Shown here: positions 11,344-20,052 of the stretch, in pieces
Numbering within the stretch: position 1 is the first letter of the stretch
Layout: every line of letters starts with the position of its first letter
Program-made: the position numbers and the translations under genes
Assembly (NCBI GenBank): GCA_028994555.1
Contig: JARDVN010000001.1
Span: 620,001-684,000, forward strand
DNA from: Citrobacter amalonaticus
Lineage (GTDB): Bacteria > Pseudomonadota > Gammaproteobacteria > Enterobacterales > Enterobacteriaceae
Reading direction: 5' to 3'
Length of the DNA: 64,000 nucleotides
Notes under the pieces: generated by a model
What the model saw: only the letters and a program-made list of their open reading frames with translations
The model's database searches: none
Told to the model about the DNA's origin: nothing

Positions 11344-12285
11344 ATGCTCGCCACACTCACCCGGCTGTTCCCGTTATGGGCGCTGCTGCTCTCGGTTATT
11401 GCGTATTACACGCCATCCACTTTTACGCCTGTCGGTCCGTGGGTGACCACATTGTTGATGCTGATTATGTTCGGCATGGGCGTCCATCTGAAAGTGGATG
11501 ATTTTAAACGTGTGCTCTCACGCCCGGCGCCGGTTGCGGCGGGAATTTTTCTGCACTATCTGGTGATGCCGCTGGCGGCCTGGATACTGGCGATGGCATT
11601 TAACATGCCGCCGGAACTCTCCGCCGGGATGGTGCTGGTCGGTAGCGTCGCCAGCGGCACGGCATCTAACGTCATGATCTATCTGGCGAAAGGCGATGTT
11701 GCCCTCTCGGTAACGATCTCTTCCGTCTCCACTCTGGTGGGCGTGGTCGCCACACCGCTACTGACGCGTCTGTATGTCGATGCGCATATTCAGGTGGATG
11801 TGATGGGGATGCTGATCAGTATTTTGCAGATTGTGGTGATTCCAATTGCGCTGGGCCTGGTGATCCACCACCTGTGCCCGCGTGTCGTGAAGGCCGTTGA
11901 ACCTTACCTGCCCGCGTTTTCGATGGTTTGCATTCTGGCGATCATCAGCGCAGTGGTTGCGGGTTCCGCCGCGCATATCGCGTCCGTCGGCTTCGTGGTG
12001 ATTATCGCGGTGATCCTGCACAACACCATCGGCCTGCTCGGCGGCTACTGGGGCGGGCGCTTGTTTGGCTTTGACGAGTCAACCTGCCGCACGCTGGCGA
12101 TCGAGGTCGGCATGCAAAACTCTGGTCTCGCCGCTGCGCTGGGTAAAATCTACTTCGGCCCTCTCGCGGCCCTGCCTGGCGCGCTGTTCTCCGTCTGGCA
12201 CAACCTTTCCGGCTCCCTGCTGGCGGGGTACTGGTCCGGTAAACCGATTGATGAACAGCAACGGAATACAGTGAAAGAAAGTTAA
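11344..12285 (+). CDS. BASS-family transporter, PanS-like
   Basis: About 313 residues with roughly ten hydrophobic segments and the bile-acid:sodium symporter family pattern: [12 protein letters not shown] near the N-terminus, [20 protein letters not shown] in the middle and [15 protein letters not shown] near residue 260. The last is the sodium/substrate-binding crossover typical of the family. It resembles Salmonella PanS, a ketopantoate/pantothenate carrier, but the substrate cannot be read from sequence. I chose the ATG at 11344 because AAGGAAAAC precedes it; an upstream ATG at 11302 would add 14 polar residues. It follows rtcR by 105 bases and may be separate from that system. Confidence 0.8.
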   Translation: MLATLTRLFPLWALLLSVIAYYTPSTFTPVGPWVTTLLMLIMFGMGVHLKVDDFKRVLSRPAPVAAGIFLHYLVMPLAAWILAMAFNMPPELSAGMVLVGSVASGTASNVMIYLAKGDVALSVTISSVSTLVGVVATPLLTRLYVDAHIQVDVMGMLISILQIVVIPIALGLVIHHLCPRVVKAVEPYLPAFSMVCILAIISAVVAGSAAHIASVGFVVIIAVILHNTIGLLGGYWGGRLFGFDESTCRTLAIEVGMQNSGLAAALGKIYFGPLAALPGALFSVWHNLSGSLLAGYWSGKPIDEQQRNTVKES

Positions 12286-12291
12286 AAGCAC

Positions 12292-12319
12292 AGGCCCGGC
12301 ATAGCGACAAACCGGGCCT
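12292..12319. terminator. Inverted repeat between convergent genes
   Basis: AGGCCCGG...CCGGGCCT forms an 8-bp stem with a 12-base loop. It lies after the transporter stop and overlaps the end of the convergent antitoxin gene. No T run follows, so it may be a weak bidirectional terminator. Confidence 0.4.
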
Positions 12320-12656
12320 AACCTACCAGCACAGTCACCGGTTTCCCTAACTTCGCCAGCATCATGACCAGGGCATCCAGGGTAAATTTATTCGTTTTCT
12401 GGTTAACGACATCAGAAACCCGGGGCCGCGAGATATTTAACCTCACCGCCGCCTCTGACTGTTTCATGTGATTTTCGTCAATCCAGACCGCGATCTCCTG
12501 CATGAGCTGTTGTTTGAGACGGATGAGTTGCTCCACTTCACGTTCTGCATCTTGCTGAAGTTGTTTTGCTTCAGTGTCATCAAAACCTAACTCAGAGAAA
12601 ATATTGGTTTGTGCAGAAGTGACATGACGAATTTTAGTATCCACTACGTGGCTCAT
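12318..12656 (-). CDS. XRE-family antitoxin (HigA-like)
   Basis: The protein has 112 residues. The C-terminal 60 residues form a Cro/CI-type helix-turn-helix (KQSEAAVRLNISRPRVSDVVN) with the following TLDALVMMLAKLG typical of HigA2-type antitoxins. The N-terminal half is acidic and helical and would be the toxin-binding part. It is the second gene of a toxin-first pair and overlaps the toxin stop by four bases (ATGA). It probably autorepresses by binding the palindrome at 13021-13036. Confidence 0.85.
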   Translation of the reverse strand: MSHVVDTKIRHVTSAQTNIFSELGFDDTEAKQLQQDAEREVEQLIRLKQQLMQEIAVWIDENHMKQSEAAVRLNISRPRVSDVVNQKTNKFTLDALVMMLAKLGKPVTVLVG

Positions 12657-13009
12657 TGACGACTCCTGTGTTGCTGACAGACCGCCTGAAAGCGAACCTG
12701 CGCGATGTGTTTATCCTGCCGGGAAGTCCGCTGTGTTTTCTTACTAAAACAGTGCAGCACATAGACGACATCCTCAAAGCGGGCAAGATAGATAATCCGA
12801 TACGCTCCAGATTCATTTCGCAAGCGGATCTCTTCAACGCCACGCCCAATCTGCGGCATCGGTTTCCAGTCAGCAGCCTCTAATCCCACCTGGATGCGAT
12901 GTAGTTGATAACCTGCATCTTTACGTACCTCAGGCGGGAAATCGCGCAAGTCTTCGAAAGAATTCCCGATCCAGGCGACAGATTTACGTACCCGCGTATT
13001 GAGTAGCAT
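12653..13009 (-). CDS. RelE/ParE-superfamily toxin (HigB/Gp49-like)
   Basis: The protein has 118 residues and the Gp49/HigB-like pattern: FEDLRDFPPEVRKDAGYQL, then VEEIRLRNESGAYRIIYLARFEDVVYVLHCFSKKTQ. This is the usual toxin core of beta strands ending in a basic helix. Most relatives are ribosome-dependent mRNA endonucleases, which is inferred here from family and gene order. It is transcribed before its antitoxin. The promoter lies over the perfect palindrome just upstream. Confidence 0.85.
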   Translation of the reverse strand: MLLNTRVRKSVAWIGNSFEDLRDFPPEVRKDAGYQLHRIQVGLEAADWKPMPQIGRGVEEIRLRNESGAYRIIYLARFEDVVYVLHCFSKKTQRTSRQDKHIAQVRFQAVCQQHRSRQ

Positions 13010-13020
13010 ACCACATCCTT

Positions 13021-13036
13021 GTATAAAATTTTATAC
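13021..13036. promoter_or_regulatory. 16-bp perfect palindrome, likely antitoxin operator
   Basis: GTATAAAATTTTATAC is a perfect palindrome 11 bases before the toxin start codon. It also contains a TATAAAAT -10-like sequence on the minus strand, so a bound antitoxin could block transcription. Confidence 0.65.
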
Positions 13037-13386
13037 GCGCCTGATGAGTAAAACATAAGCGCATCATCTCTGCGCAGGTAAACTAATTCAGATAAGACGT
13101 GTCGTCACTCCAGGAAGGCATAAGCTGCGAGGCGCTTTCCGGGTTATTCCTTCTTCTTGTGCTTCAACTCCTGGGGCAGTATTTGAACCTCATCACAAAA
13201 CAACAAATAACAACACAAAACAAAAAACAATAAAATCATTTTATTTTCAAATCATTATAAAAAAAACCTCACTTTGCATGTCATTACCCTCGATCTTTTC
13301 ATGTTGCTTTATTTTGTTTTGATTGGGAATATGATTCCACTACAACACAGATAACCCCCCTTACCCTATCTTTCTTTGAGGCCGCT
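13037..13386. other. Intergenic region upstream of the EIIC-like operon
   Basis: No gene is visible. The 150 bases before the operon are strongly A/T-rich. A palindrome GGAAT-ATG-ATTCC at 13326-13338 is a candidate operator, possibly for the DeoR-type regulator at the end of the operon. Confidence 0.45.
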
Positions 13387-14974
13387 ATGAAAAAAATTGC
13401 GATTATTGGAAGCAGTGGAGGCAACCTCTACAACCTGGGTGGCGCTGAGCCAGAGAAGTTGCTCCAGGAGATTTATCAGCAGTGTGAAGCCGCGGGTGTC
13501 ACTGTCGCTGCCGTACAGTTCATAGCGGCAGAAGCGTCGATGGATGTCGCCAAACCTGACACTCCGGCAGCCGTCTATGCCTTAACCACAGAAAACAACA
13601 CAAAACCACAGCGCATCTTTCAGGGCAAACTCTCCGAGGTGAATGCTTCCGTCGTCGAGAGCGATCGCCAGATAGCCGGGATGATCCGCAGCGGTGAGAT
13701 CGACGGGATCGTGGTGATGAGCGCCGATCCGGTAAAAGCAAACCAGGCCGTTTTTGATGCCGCCGTAGAGATGAAAACGCCTATTGTCGGCACCGGCGGC
13801 ACCTCGATGGCACTGGTCGCCGCCAAGGGCGCCAATGTGGTCGCCACCTCAGGCACAACCGGCACCACCAGCCGCACTCGCGCGGTCTCTTTCGTCGCCT
13901 CGCTGTGTAAATACTGGGGTATTAAATACAAACCTCAGTTGGGTAGCGCCTCGCCTGCACAAGGCGGTTCCGGAAAGAGTCTGCTTAAACGCTTTAACAT
14001 CCGCAGCATCATGATCCCAGCGCTGCCGGGCTTTATCGCGATGGCGATCGTACTCGCCCTGAGCCATATTCCCGGGCTGGAAAAACTCAACGATATCTTT
14101 GAAATCCTGCTGAAAGGACTGCCGGTGCTGGTTGCCGTGCTGGCGGCAAAACAGATTTCCGAACTCGATGAAGTCTCCATTGTGGCTGGGGTCGTCGCCG
14201 GGGTGCTTTCCGTGGAAGGCGGCCTGATCGGGGGGGATTATCGGCGGTCTGATGGCCGGGATTTTTGTGCGCTGGTTGTTTGAGCTGTGCCTGAACTGGC
14301 GCTTCCCGATGACCACCGTCAACATCGTCGCCGGCGGGATTTCGGGTCTGGCTGCTGGCCTGATCATGCACTATCTGCTGAGCCCCCTGGCGCTCTCCGC
14401 CGGTAACTACATCAAGCTGGCTATCGAAAGCACGCTGGCATTCAGTCCGATTCTTGCCGGGCTGCTGGCCGGTCTGGTGATCTGGCCAGCCATTCTGGGC
14501 GGTGTCTATCACGCGGTCATTCTTCCACTGGTGCTGCTGGAGATGGAGAAATCCGGCGTCAGCTTCCTCGGTGCCGTAGATATGGTGGGTCTGGTGATGG
14601 TTGCGGCCGGCATCAACCTGGCTAACGTCATCGCGCCACGCGAAAAAAGCGAAGCGGCCGTCGCTACACCGGGCCTGCTTATCAACCTGGGCTTCGGAAC
14701 GTTTGTGGAATCCGCCTACCCCTTTATGTTCGCCAACAAAATCGTCTTTGGTTCCGCCATCTTCTGGGCCGGAATGGGCGGCATGATGCTCGGCTTCTTT
14801 AATGTTAAAGGGGTGGCCTACGTCCCGGCGTTCGCCTCACCGTTCTTATCCAGTAATGCGCTGCAGATGGCGATTGTGATGGTCACTGTCATGGCAATGA
14901 CCTGTATCACCACCCTCATTGCGAACCGTTTTAAGGCTGTCGTACAGAGTGAATCTGTGGCGTCTGCCCGTTAA
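13387..14974 (+). CDS. EIIC-like membrane transporter with fused N-terminal Rossmann-like domain (frame break)
   Basis: About 528 residues. Residues 1-185 form a soluble alpha/beta domain starting KKIAIIGSSGGNLYNLGGAEP and containing VGTGGTSMALVAAKGANVV and a Thr/Ser-rich TSGTTGTTSRTRAV turn; I do not recognise its family. From about residue 205 there are 8-10 hydrophobic segments with an EIIC-type signature (FGTFVESAYPFMFANK). A seven-G run at 14230-14236 breaks the frame at GGLIGG/IIGGL; six Gs restore a continuous membrane protein. It is first in a four-gene operon with a TIM-barrel enzyme, a HAD phosphatase and a DeoR regulator. It is probably a sugar or sugar-acid importer; the substrate is unknown. 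Confidence 0.6.
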
Positions 14975-15001
14975 TAAATGCACCAACACCAGAGGTACAC
15001 C

Positions 15002-15845
15002 ATGTTTAAAGGCGATATGAATAAAAAACGCGCCAAAGCGTTACAAAAAGTGAAAGATGCCATTGCGCTGCACGGCGGGCAAACCATCCTCAGCACGGGG
15101 ATCACCGGCGACGATGCGCGCCTGGCAAAAGCGGTCTGTGAGGCAGGCGTGAAACTGCTCGAGCCGAACCATCCTGCGCTGGCGCTGGCGCGCGGACACA
15201 AAGGGGTGAGTAACATGCACGCGGCGGAGCAAATCCGCCACGAAATCACCAACGGTCAGATGGCAGAAGCGGTGCATGGCGTGCGTAATGTGGTCCCGGA
15301 CGACATCTTCATCACCGTGGGCATTGCGGGCGGGTTTACCGAAACGCTGCCCGTCCCCCCTCACTGAAACGGAGATTCTGGAGATTGCCCGCGCCGGGGC
15401 CGACGGTTTACATACCCATAAATCAGACTGGGACGACCTGCAGGACATCGTCAACCTTGCCCATCAGTATGGCCTGACCGTGGATGCCTACATTGGTCAC
15501 CCGGATGATTTGCATACCTTCGGTATTCCGGCACGTACGCCGGAAGAAGTCGCCAGCGTGGCGAAGCGCATGCAGGAAATTGGCGTCGATATGATAGGCC
15601 TGATGACCGGCATGAGCTATGAAGGCGTGGCGGCAGGCGACATCCCGCAGATGATTAAAGACCGTCTTCGGGCGCTGGTTGGCGCGGTGGATGTCCCGAC
15701 GCTGGCAGAAGGAGGCATTAACCTCGCCAATGCCAAAGCGTTTAAGGACACCGGCGTTAATATCCTGGTCGTCGGCACGGCAATCGACAATATGGTCTGC
15801 AATGCCGCCAAAGAGGCTGTGACTCCGTTTATCGCACATGCATAA
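15002..15845 (+). CDS. TIM-barrel enzyme, HisA/NanE-like, function unassigned (frame break)
   Basis: About 280 residues. Alternating strands and helices with GITGDDARLAKAVCEAGVKLLEPNHP near the N-terminus, GADGLHTHKSDWDDL in the middle and a C-terminal phosphate-binding-like pair (VPTLAEGGINLANA; VLVVGTAIDN-type ending NILVVGTAID) suggest a (beta/alpha)8 barrel acting on a phosphorylated sugar. I cannot name the reaction. A six-C run at 15355-15360 breaks the frame at LPVP/LTETE; five Cs restore it. The start at 15002 follows AGAGGT. It lies 27 bases after the transporter and 15 before the phosphatase, so it is in the same operon. Confidence 0.6.
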
Positions 15846-15860
15846 CGACTGAGAATAATA

Positions 15861-16724
15861 ATGCTACTGGTCACCGATCTGGATGGAACATTGCTGACGT
15901 CGCAGAAGACTATCACGTCACGCACACGTCAGGCGCTGGTTGACTTTCGCCAACGCGGCGGTCTGCTGGCTGCCTGTTCCGCCAGACCGGTCTCTTCAAT
16001 GGCGCGCCTGTTACAACAGCAGCAAGTGGCAATGCTGTTTGACTGGTGCGCCGGCTTCAACGGCGGACAGATCCTTGAGCTGGCGTCGCAACGGATTCTG
16101 CATTCTGCGCCCCTCACCCGGATGGATCTCAGAGATATTGACCGCCATATTTCGCTGTCCCGTTATCCTCACCATTTTTTTACTGCACAAGCGATTTATC
16201 ATCGCTACGATCGCCTTATCGCCCCGTGGACATCCTATGAGGCCAGTTTATTTGAGTTACCGCTTATTAGCGCCGCACCAGGGAATATCTTTAATCGTCG
16301 AGATATATTTAAAATTACGCTGGTGGCAGAACACACCAGGCTCGAAGATTTATGTCAGGAAATAAATCGTCAGTTACCCAATGACTATAAGGCGACAATC
16401 ACTGGTGGAAATTATATTGATATTCAACGTAGCGAAATAAATAAAGGCTATGCGCTAAATGAAATCGCCCGCCAATTAAATCAGCCAACCACTGAGATTG
16501 CCGCCATTGGCGATCAGCAAAACGACATCAGCATGTTTGCCATCGCCGGGTTCGGCATCGCAATGGGCAACGCGCCAGATAGCGTGAAACGTCAGGTCCG
16601 GTATGTGACCACCACCAATGATGATGAGGGTATCGTCTGCGCGCTGGAGTGGTTGCGTTGCTCTGCGCATCCAGTTACCATGCGGCAAAGTTCGACCCTG
16701 GCGGAAAATAATGAACCCGATTAA
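15861..16724 (+). CDS. HAD-superfamily Cof-type phosphatase
   Basis: The protein has 287 residues. It has HAD motif I (DLDGTLL, with both catalytic Asp), a Cof-type cap inserted from about residue 85 to 185, the conserved Lys in INKGYAL and motif IV GDQQNDISMF. Relatives dephosphorylate sugar phosphates or similar small molecules. Here it probably acts on the product of the neighbouring TIM-barrel enzyme or prevents its build-up. The frame is intact. The stop codon lies 14 bases inside the next gene, which implies coupled translation. Confidence 0.8.
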   Translation: MLLVTDLDGTLLTSQKTITSRTRQALVDFRQRGGLLAACSARPVSSMARLLQQQQVAMLFDWCAGFNGGQILELASQRILHSAPLTRMDLRDIDRHISLSRYPHHFFTAQAIYHRYDRLIAPWTSYEASLFELPLISAAPGNIFNRRDIFKITLVAEHTRLEDLCQEINRQLPNDYKATITGGNYIDIQRSEINKGYALNEIARQLNQPTTEIAAIGDQQNDISMFAIAGFGIAMGNAPDSVKRQVRYVTTTNDDEGIVCALEWLRCSAHPVTMRQSSTLAENNEPD

Positions 16725-17472
16725 AAGAAGAAAACATATTCTTGATGAATTAAACAAATTCGGTGAAGTGACCGTTATTAAATTATCAGAAACGCTGAAC
16801 GTGACCTCAGAAACCATTCGCCGCGATCTCTCATTGCTGGAGTCTGAAGGTCAAATCACCAAAATTCACGGTGGCGCGGTCAAAAAACAGGTGGTTCAGG
16901 AAGACGCGTTTGGCGCGAGAATTGATGCGCATCGCGAAGAAAAAATAGCGATAGGTAAACTCGCTGCCGCAATGGTCAGCGAACGCGATACGCTTTTTTA
17001 TTGATTCCTGTACTACCAACCTTATCCTTGCCGAACTCTTACCGCCGCTCGCCTTTTCTGTTATTACCAATTCCGCCTTAATTGCCGATAAAATAAAAGA
17101 GCATAATCTCCAGGCCCGGGTTTATGTCCTGGGTGGTGAATACGATTACCATTTTCGCGCCAACCTGGGCGTCTCAGTGTGCCAGCAGATCAATGCGATT
17201 CACGCTGACATTTGCTTTATCGGCGCGGGGGGGCATTTCACCGCAGCATGGCATACTCAGTGAAGAGCTTTGACGAGGCTTACGTTGCCAAAGCGATGAT
17301 TGCGATGAGTAAAAAATCCGTGATTCTCGCTGACCATACTAAATTTGGTCAGGACGGCGTGATGTGTATCGCCACCCTCAAAGAGATCGATCACGTCATT
17401 ACGGATAAGGGATTTAAAACAACGGGTTATACACAGCAGGATTTTGCCGGAAAACTGCGTATTGCTGACTGA
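16711..17472 (+). CDS. DeoR-family transcriptional regulator (several frame breaks)
   Basis: About 252 residues. The N-terminal DeoR helix-turn-helix is clear (RRKHILDELNKFGEVTVIKLSETLNVTSETIRRDL). The C-terminal sugar-phosphate-sensing domain has IDSCTTNLILAE, ADICFIGAGGIS and SVILADHTKFGQDG. Runs at 16994-16999 (six T) and 17227-17233 (seven G) break the frame. A third shift is needed at TTT 17269-17271 to join SEEL to DEAYVAK, and that is not a long homopolymer. The gene may therefore be a real pseudogene rather than only miscalled. It is last in the operon and probably controls it in response to a sugar phosphate. Confidence 0.75.
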
Positions 17473-17535
17473 GCGCTATCCGCCCGTGGCGTATTGCCGT
17501 ACACTGAAATCACCAGGCAGACAGAGGGCAACCGT

Positions 17536-17809
17536 ATGGCACTCCCCCCGTATTACCCAAAAAGAGATGACCGAGCGCGAACAGCGCGAACTGAAAACGC
17601 TGCTGGACCGCGCTCGTATCGCGCACGGTCGTCAGTTGACTAACGCAGAGACCAACAGCGTGAAGAAAGAGTACATTGATAAGCTGATGGTCTTGCGCGA
17701 AGCCGAGGCAAAAAAAGCCCGCCAGTTGAAGAAAAAGCAGGCTTATAAACCGGATACTGAAGCGTCATTTTCCTGGTCTGCGAATACGCCAACGCGCGGT
17801 CGACGTTAA
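17536..17809 (+). CDS. yjbD: YjbD, small DUF3811 protein (frame break)
   Basis: About 90 residues of unknown function, conserved next to rluF across enterics. From the ATG at 17536 the restored start reads [19 protein letters not shown], then a long basic helix with [15 protein letters not shown] and the C-terminal TRGRR. A six-C run at 17544-17549 shifts the frame after codon 4; five Cs give CTC-CCC-CGT. The stop overlaps the convergent rluF stop by 4 bases. Confidence 0.88.
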
Positions 17810-18685
17810 CGTCCTTTCTTCTTACGCCCTGGCGAGGTAAAGCGTTTACCGTTTGCCGCCGGGCGTGATTTCTCTTTTTCCGCCGTCTTTTCGATTTTCA
17901 CCACCGGACGCTTGATTCCCGCCGTTTTCGGCTTCGCTTTCGCCTTTGGTTTCGCCTCTGAAGAAGAGTTTTCAATAAGCTTAAACAGCGTGATCAGCTC
18001 ATCATCCGTCAGGTCGCGCCATTCCCCCCAGCGGCAGACCGGACAGGCCAACGTTCATGATGCGCGTACGCTCAAGCTTCACCACTTCATAACCAAAATG
18101 TTCGCACATGCGGCGGATCTGACGGTTCAGCCCCTGGATCAGGGTAATGCGGAATACAAACGGCGCCTCTTTCTTCACCTTACATTTCCTGGTGACAGTC
18201 CCCAGAATCGGCACGCCGGCACTCATCCCACGAATAAACTCATCCGTAACCGGTTTGTCGACCGTGACCAGATACTCTTTTTCGTGATCGTTACCGGCAC
18301 GCAGGATTTTATTCACCAGATCGCCGTGGTTGGTCAGGAAGATCAGTCCCTGGGAATCTTTATCCAGACGGCCAATCGGGAACACGCGCTTACTGTGGTT
18401 AACAAAATCAACAATATTGTCGCGTTCGCTGTCTTCGGTGGTGCTCACGATCCCCACCGGCTTGTTCAGCGCGATAAAAACCAGATCTTCCGCTTCACGC
18501 GGCTCAATCAACCGACCATTCACCTTCACGACGTCGCCAGGCATCACCTGGTCGCCAATGGTGGCGCGTTTGCCATTAATGAAGACGTTCCCCTGCTCGA
18601 TGAAGCGATCCGCTTCGCGACGCGAGCAGATTCCGCTTTCACTGATGTATTTGTTGAGTCGTGTTGTTGATGAGTCGGGCAGCAT
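17806..18685 (-). CDS. rluF: 23S rRNA pseudouridine(2604) synthase (frame break)
   Basis: About 292 residues. An S4 domain at the N-terminus ([23 protein letters not shown]) precedes the RsuA/RluB-type catalytic domain, with the catalytic Asp in [10 protein letters not shown] and the [11 protein letters not shown] motif. The C-terminal tail is Lys/Ala/Pro-rich and basic, as in E. coli RluF. In E. coli it makes pseudouridine 2604 of 23S rRNA and acts on tRNA-Tyr. A six-C run at 18024-18029 splits the gene at LPLG/EWRDL; five restore it. It marks the left border of the sorbose island. Confidence 0.92.
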
Positions 18686-19028
18686 AATTTCTCCTTTGAA
18701 TGCGGAATATACCCTACCTTGCTGGCGATAAAAAATAATCGTGCAAAATGGCCTCAGCGCTATTTGTGATCCGCCACACCTTTCGACACAAAAGTGTCCC
18801 CGATCTTTTCGTGCAATTTTGTTGAATGAACACTAGCAGAATCAATACATTAGGATTATGTGCACATCTGTGCCAACAACGATCGCTCCGCACATCATAT
18901 GTGCAACATTAATCGCCAGTTCAGGACGCGCAAAGAAGAGAAAATCGCTTTGAACTCCCGCTTTTATGAGGTTATATCAGATCAAGAGGGCAGATTGGTG
19001 ATTTGCACAAATGTGCAGGAGTCTACAA
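18686..19028 (+). promoter_or_regulatory. sorC upstream control region with TGTGCA-type operators
   Basis: A perfect palindrome TGCACA-AA-TGTGCA lies at 19004-19017, just overlapping the sorC ribosome site (AGGAG). A second TGTGCACA palindrome is at 18859-18866, and single TGTGCA half-sites occur at about 18899 and nearby. These are likely SorC binding sites. TTGTGATCCGCCACA at about 18763 is a weak CRP-like sequence. No gene is visible here. Confidence 0.5.
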
Positions 19029-19982
19029 ATGGCGATGGAAAACAGTGATGATATCCGCCTGATCGTAAAAATAGCGCAGCTCTACTACGAACAGGATATG
19101 ACACAAGCGCAGATCGCCCGTGAACTGGGGATTTATCGCACCACCATCAGCCGCCTGCTGAAACGCGGCCGTGAACAGGGCATCGTTACTATCGCCATCA
19201 ACTACGATTACAACGAAAACCTGTGGCTGGAACAGCAGCTTAAACAACGATTCGGCCTCAAAGAAGCGGTGGTAATTACCTGCGACAACGAGCAGGAAGA
19301 GGAACAACTCGCCATGATGGGCGTGCACGGCGCGCAACTGCTGGAACGTTTACTGGAACCCGGCGACATCATTGGTTTTTCCTGGGGACGCGCAGTACGC
19401 GCACTGGTCGAAGGGTTGTCGCCTGCCAGCCAGTCACGCCAGCTGATCTGCGTGCCGATCATCGGCGGGCCATCCGGGAAGCTCGAGAGCCGCTATCACG
19501 TCAATACGCTGACCTACGGCGCGGCGGCAAAGCTGAAAGGCGAATCACACCTGGCTGATTTTCCGGCTCTGCTGGAAAACCCATTGATTCGCAACGGTAT
19601 CATGCAGTCCCAGCACTTTAAGTCGATTTCTGCCTACTGGGACAATCTGGATGTTGCGCTGGTAGGGATCGGTTCTCCGGCCATTCGCGACGGTGCAAAC
19701 TGGCACGCCTTTTACGGCAGCGAAGAGAGTGACGACCTGCATGCCCGGCAGGTTGCGGGTGACATTTGTTCGCGCTTTTACGACAGTAACGGCGTGACGG
19801 TGGAGACCACGATGAGCGAAAAAACGCTCTCCATCGAAACCAACAAATTAAAGCAAGCACGTTATTCCATCGGTATCGCGATGGGTGAAGAAAAGCTTAG
19901 CGGCATTCTCGGCGCATTACGTGGAAAATATATTAATGCTCTGGTCACAAATAGCCATACCGCTGAATTATTGTTGAAGTAA
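19029..19982 (+). CDS. sorC: L-sorbose operon regulator SorC
   Basis: The protein has 317 residues and is the founding-type member of the SorC/DeoR sugar-binding regulators. The N-terminal helix-turn-helix (MTQAQIARELGIYRTTISRLLKRGREQG) is followed by a sugar-binding domain with DIIGFSWGRAV, CVPIIGGPSGK and the C-terminal SIGIAMGEEKLSGILGAL. It is almost identical in pattern to Klebsiella SorC, which activates with L-sorbose and represses without it. The start at 19029 follows AGGAG; its operator overlaps the ribosome site, suggesting autocontrol. It is first in sorCDFBAME. Confidence 0.93.
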   Translation: MAMENSDDIRLIVKIAQLYYEQDMTQAQIARELGIYRTTISRLLKRGREQGIVTIAINYDYNENLWLEQQLKQRFGLKEAVVITCDNEQEEEQLAMMGVHGAQLLERLLEPGDIIGFSWGRAVRALVEGLSPASQSRQLICVPIIGGPSGKLESRYHVNTLTYGAAAKLKGESHLADFPALLENPLIRNGIMQSQHFKSISAYWDNLDVALVGIGSPAIRDGANWHAFYGSEESDDLHARQVAGDICSRFYDSNGVTVETTMSEKTLSIETNKLKQARYSIGIAMGEEKLSGILGALRGKYINALVTNSHTAELLLK

Positions 19983-20052
19983 ATATATTCATCTTGATCC
20001 TGACGTAATTTATTTTATGCAGGATCCCCTTCTCTGAATTTGGGAGTTAATT

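Noticed and set aside
12653..12900. Antisense and alternate-frame ORFs in the toxin-antitoxin region
   Set aside because: They overlap the much better supported toxin and antitoxin frames.
18763..18777. CRP site upstream of sorC
   Set aside because: Only one half-site (TGTGA) is good, so it is mentioned but not listed as a site.
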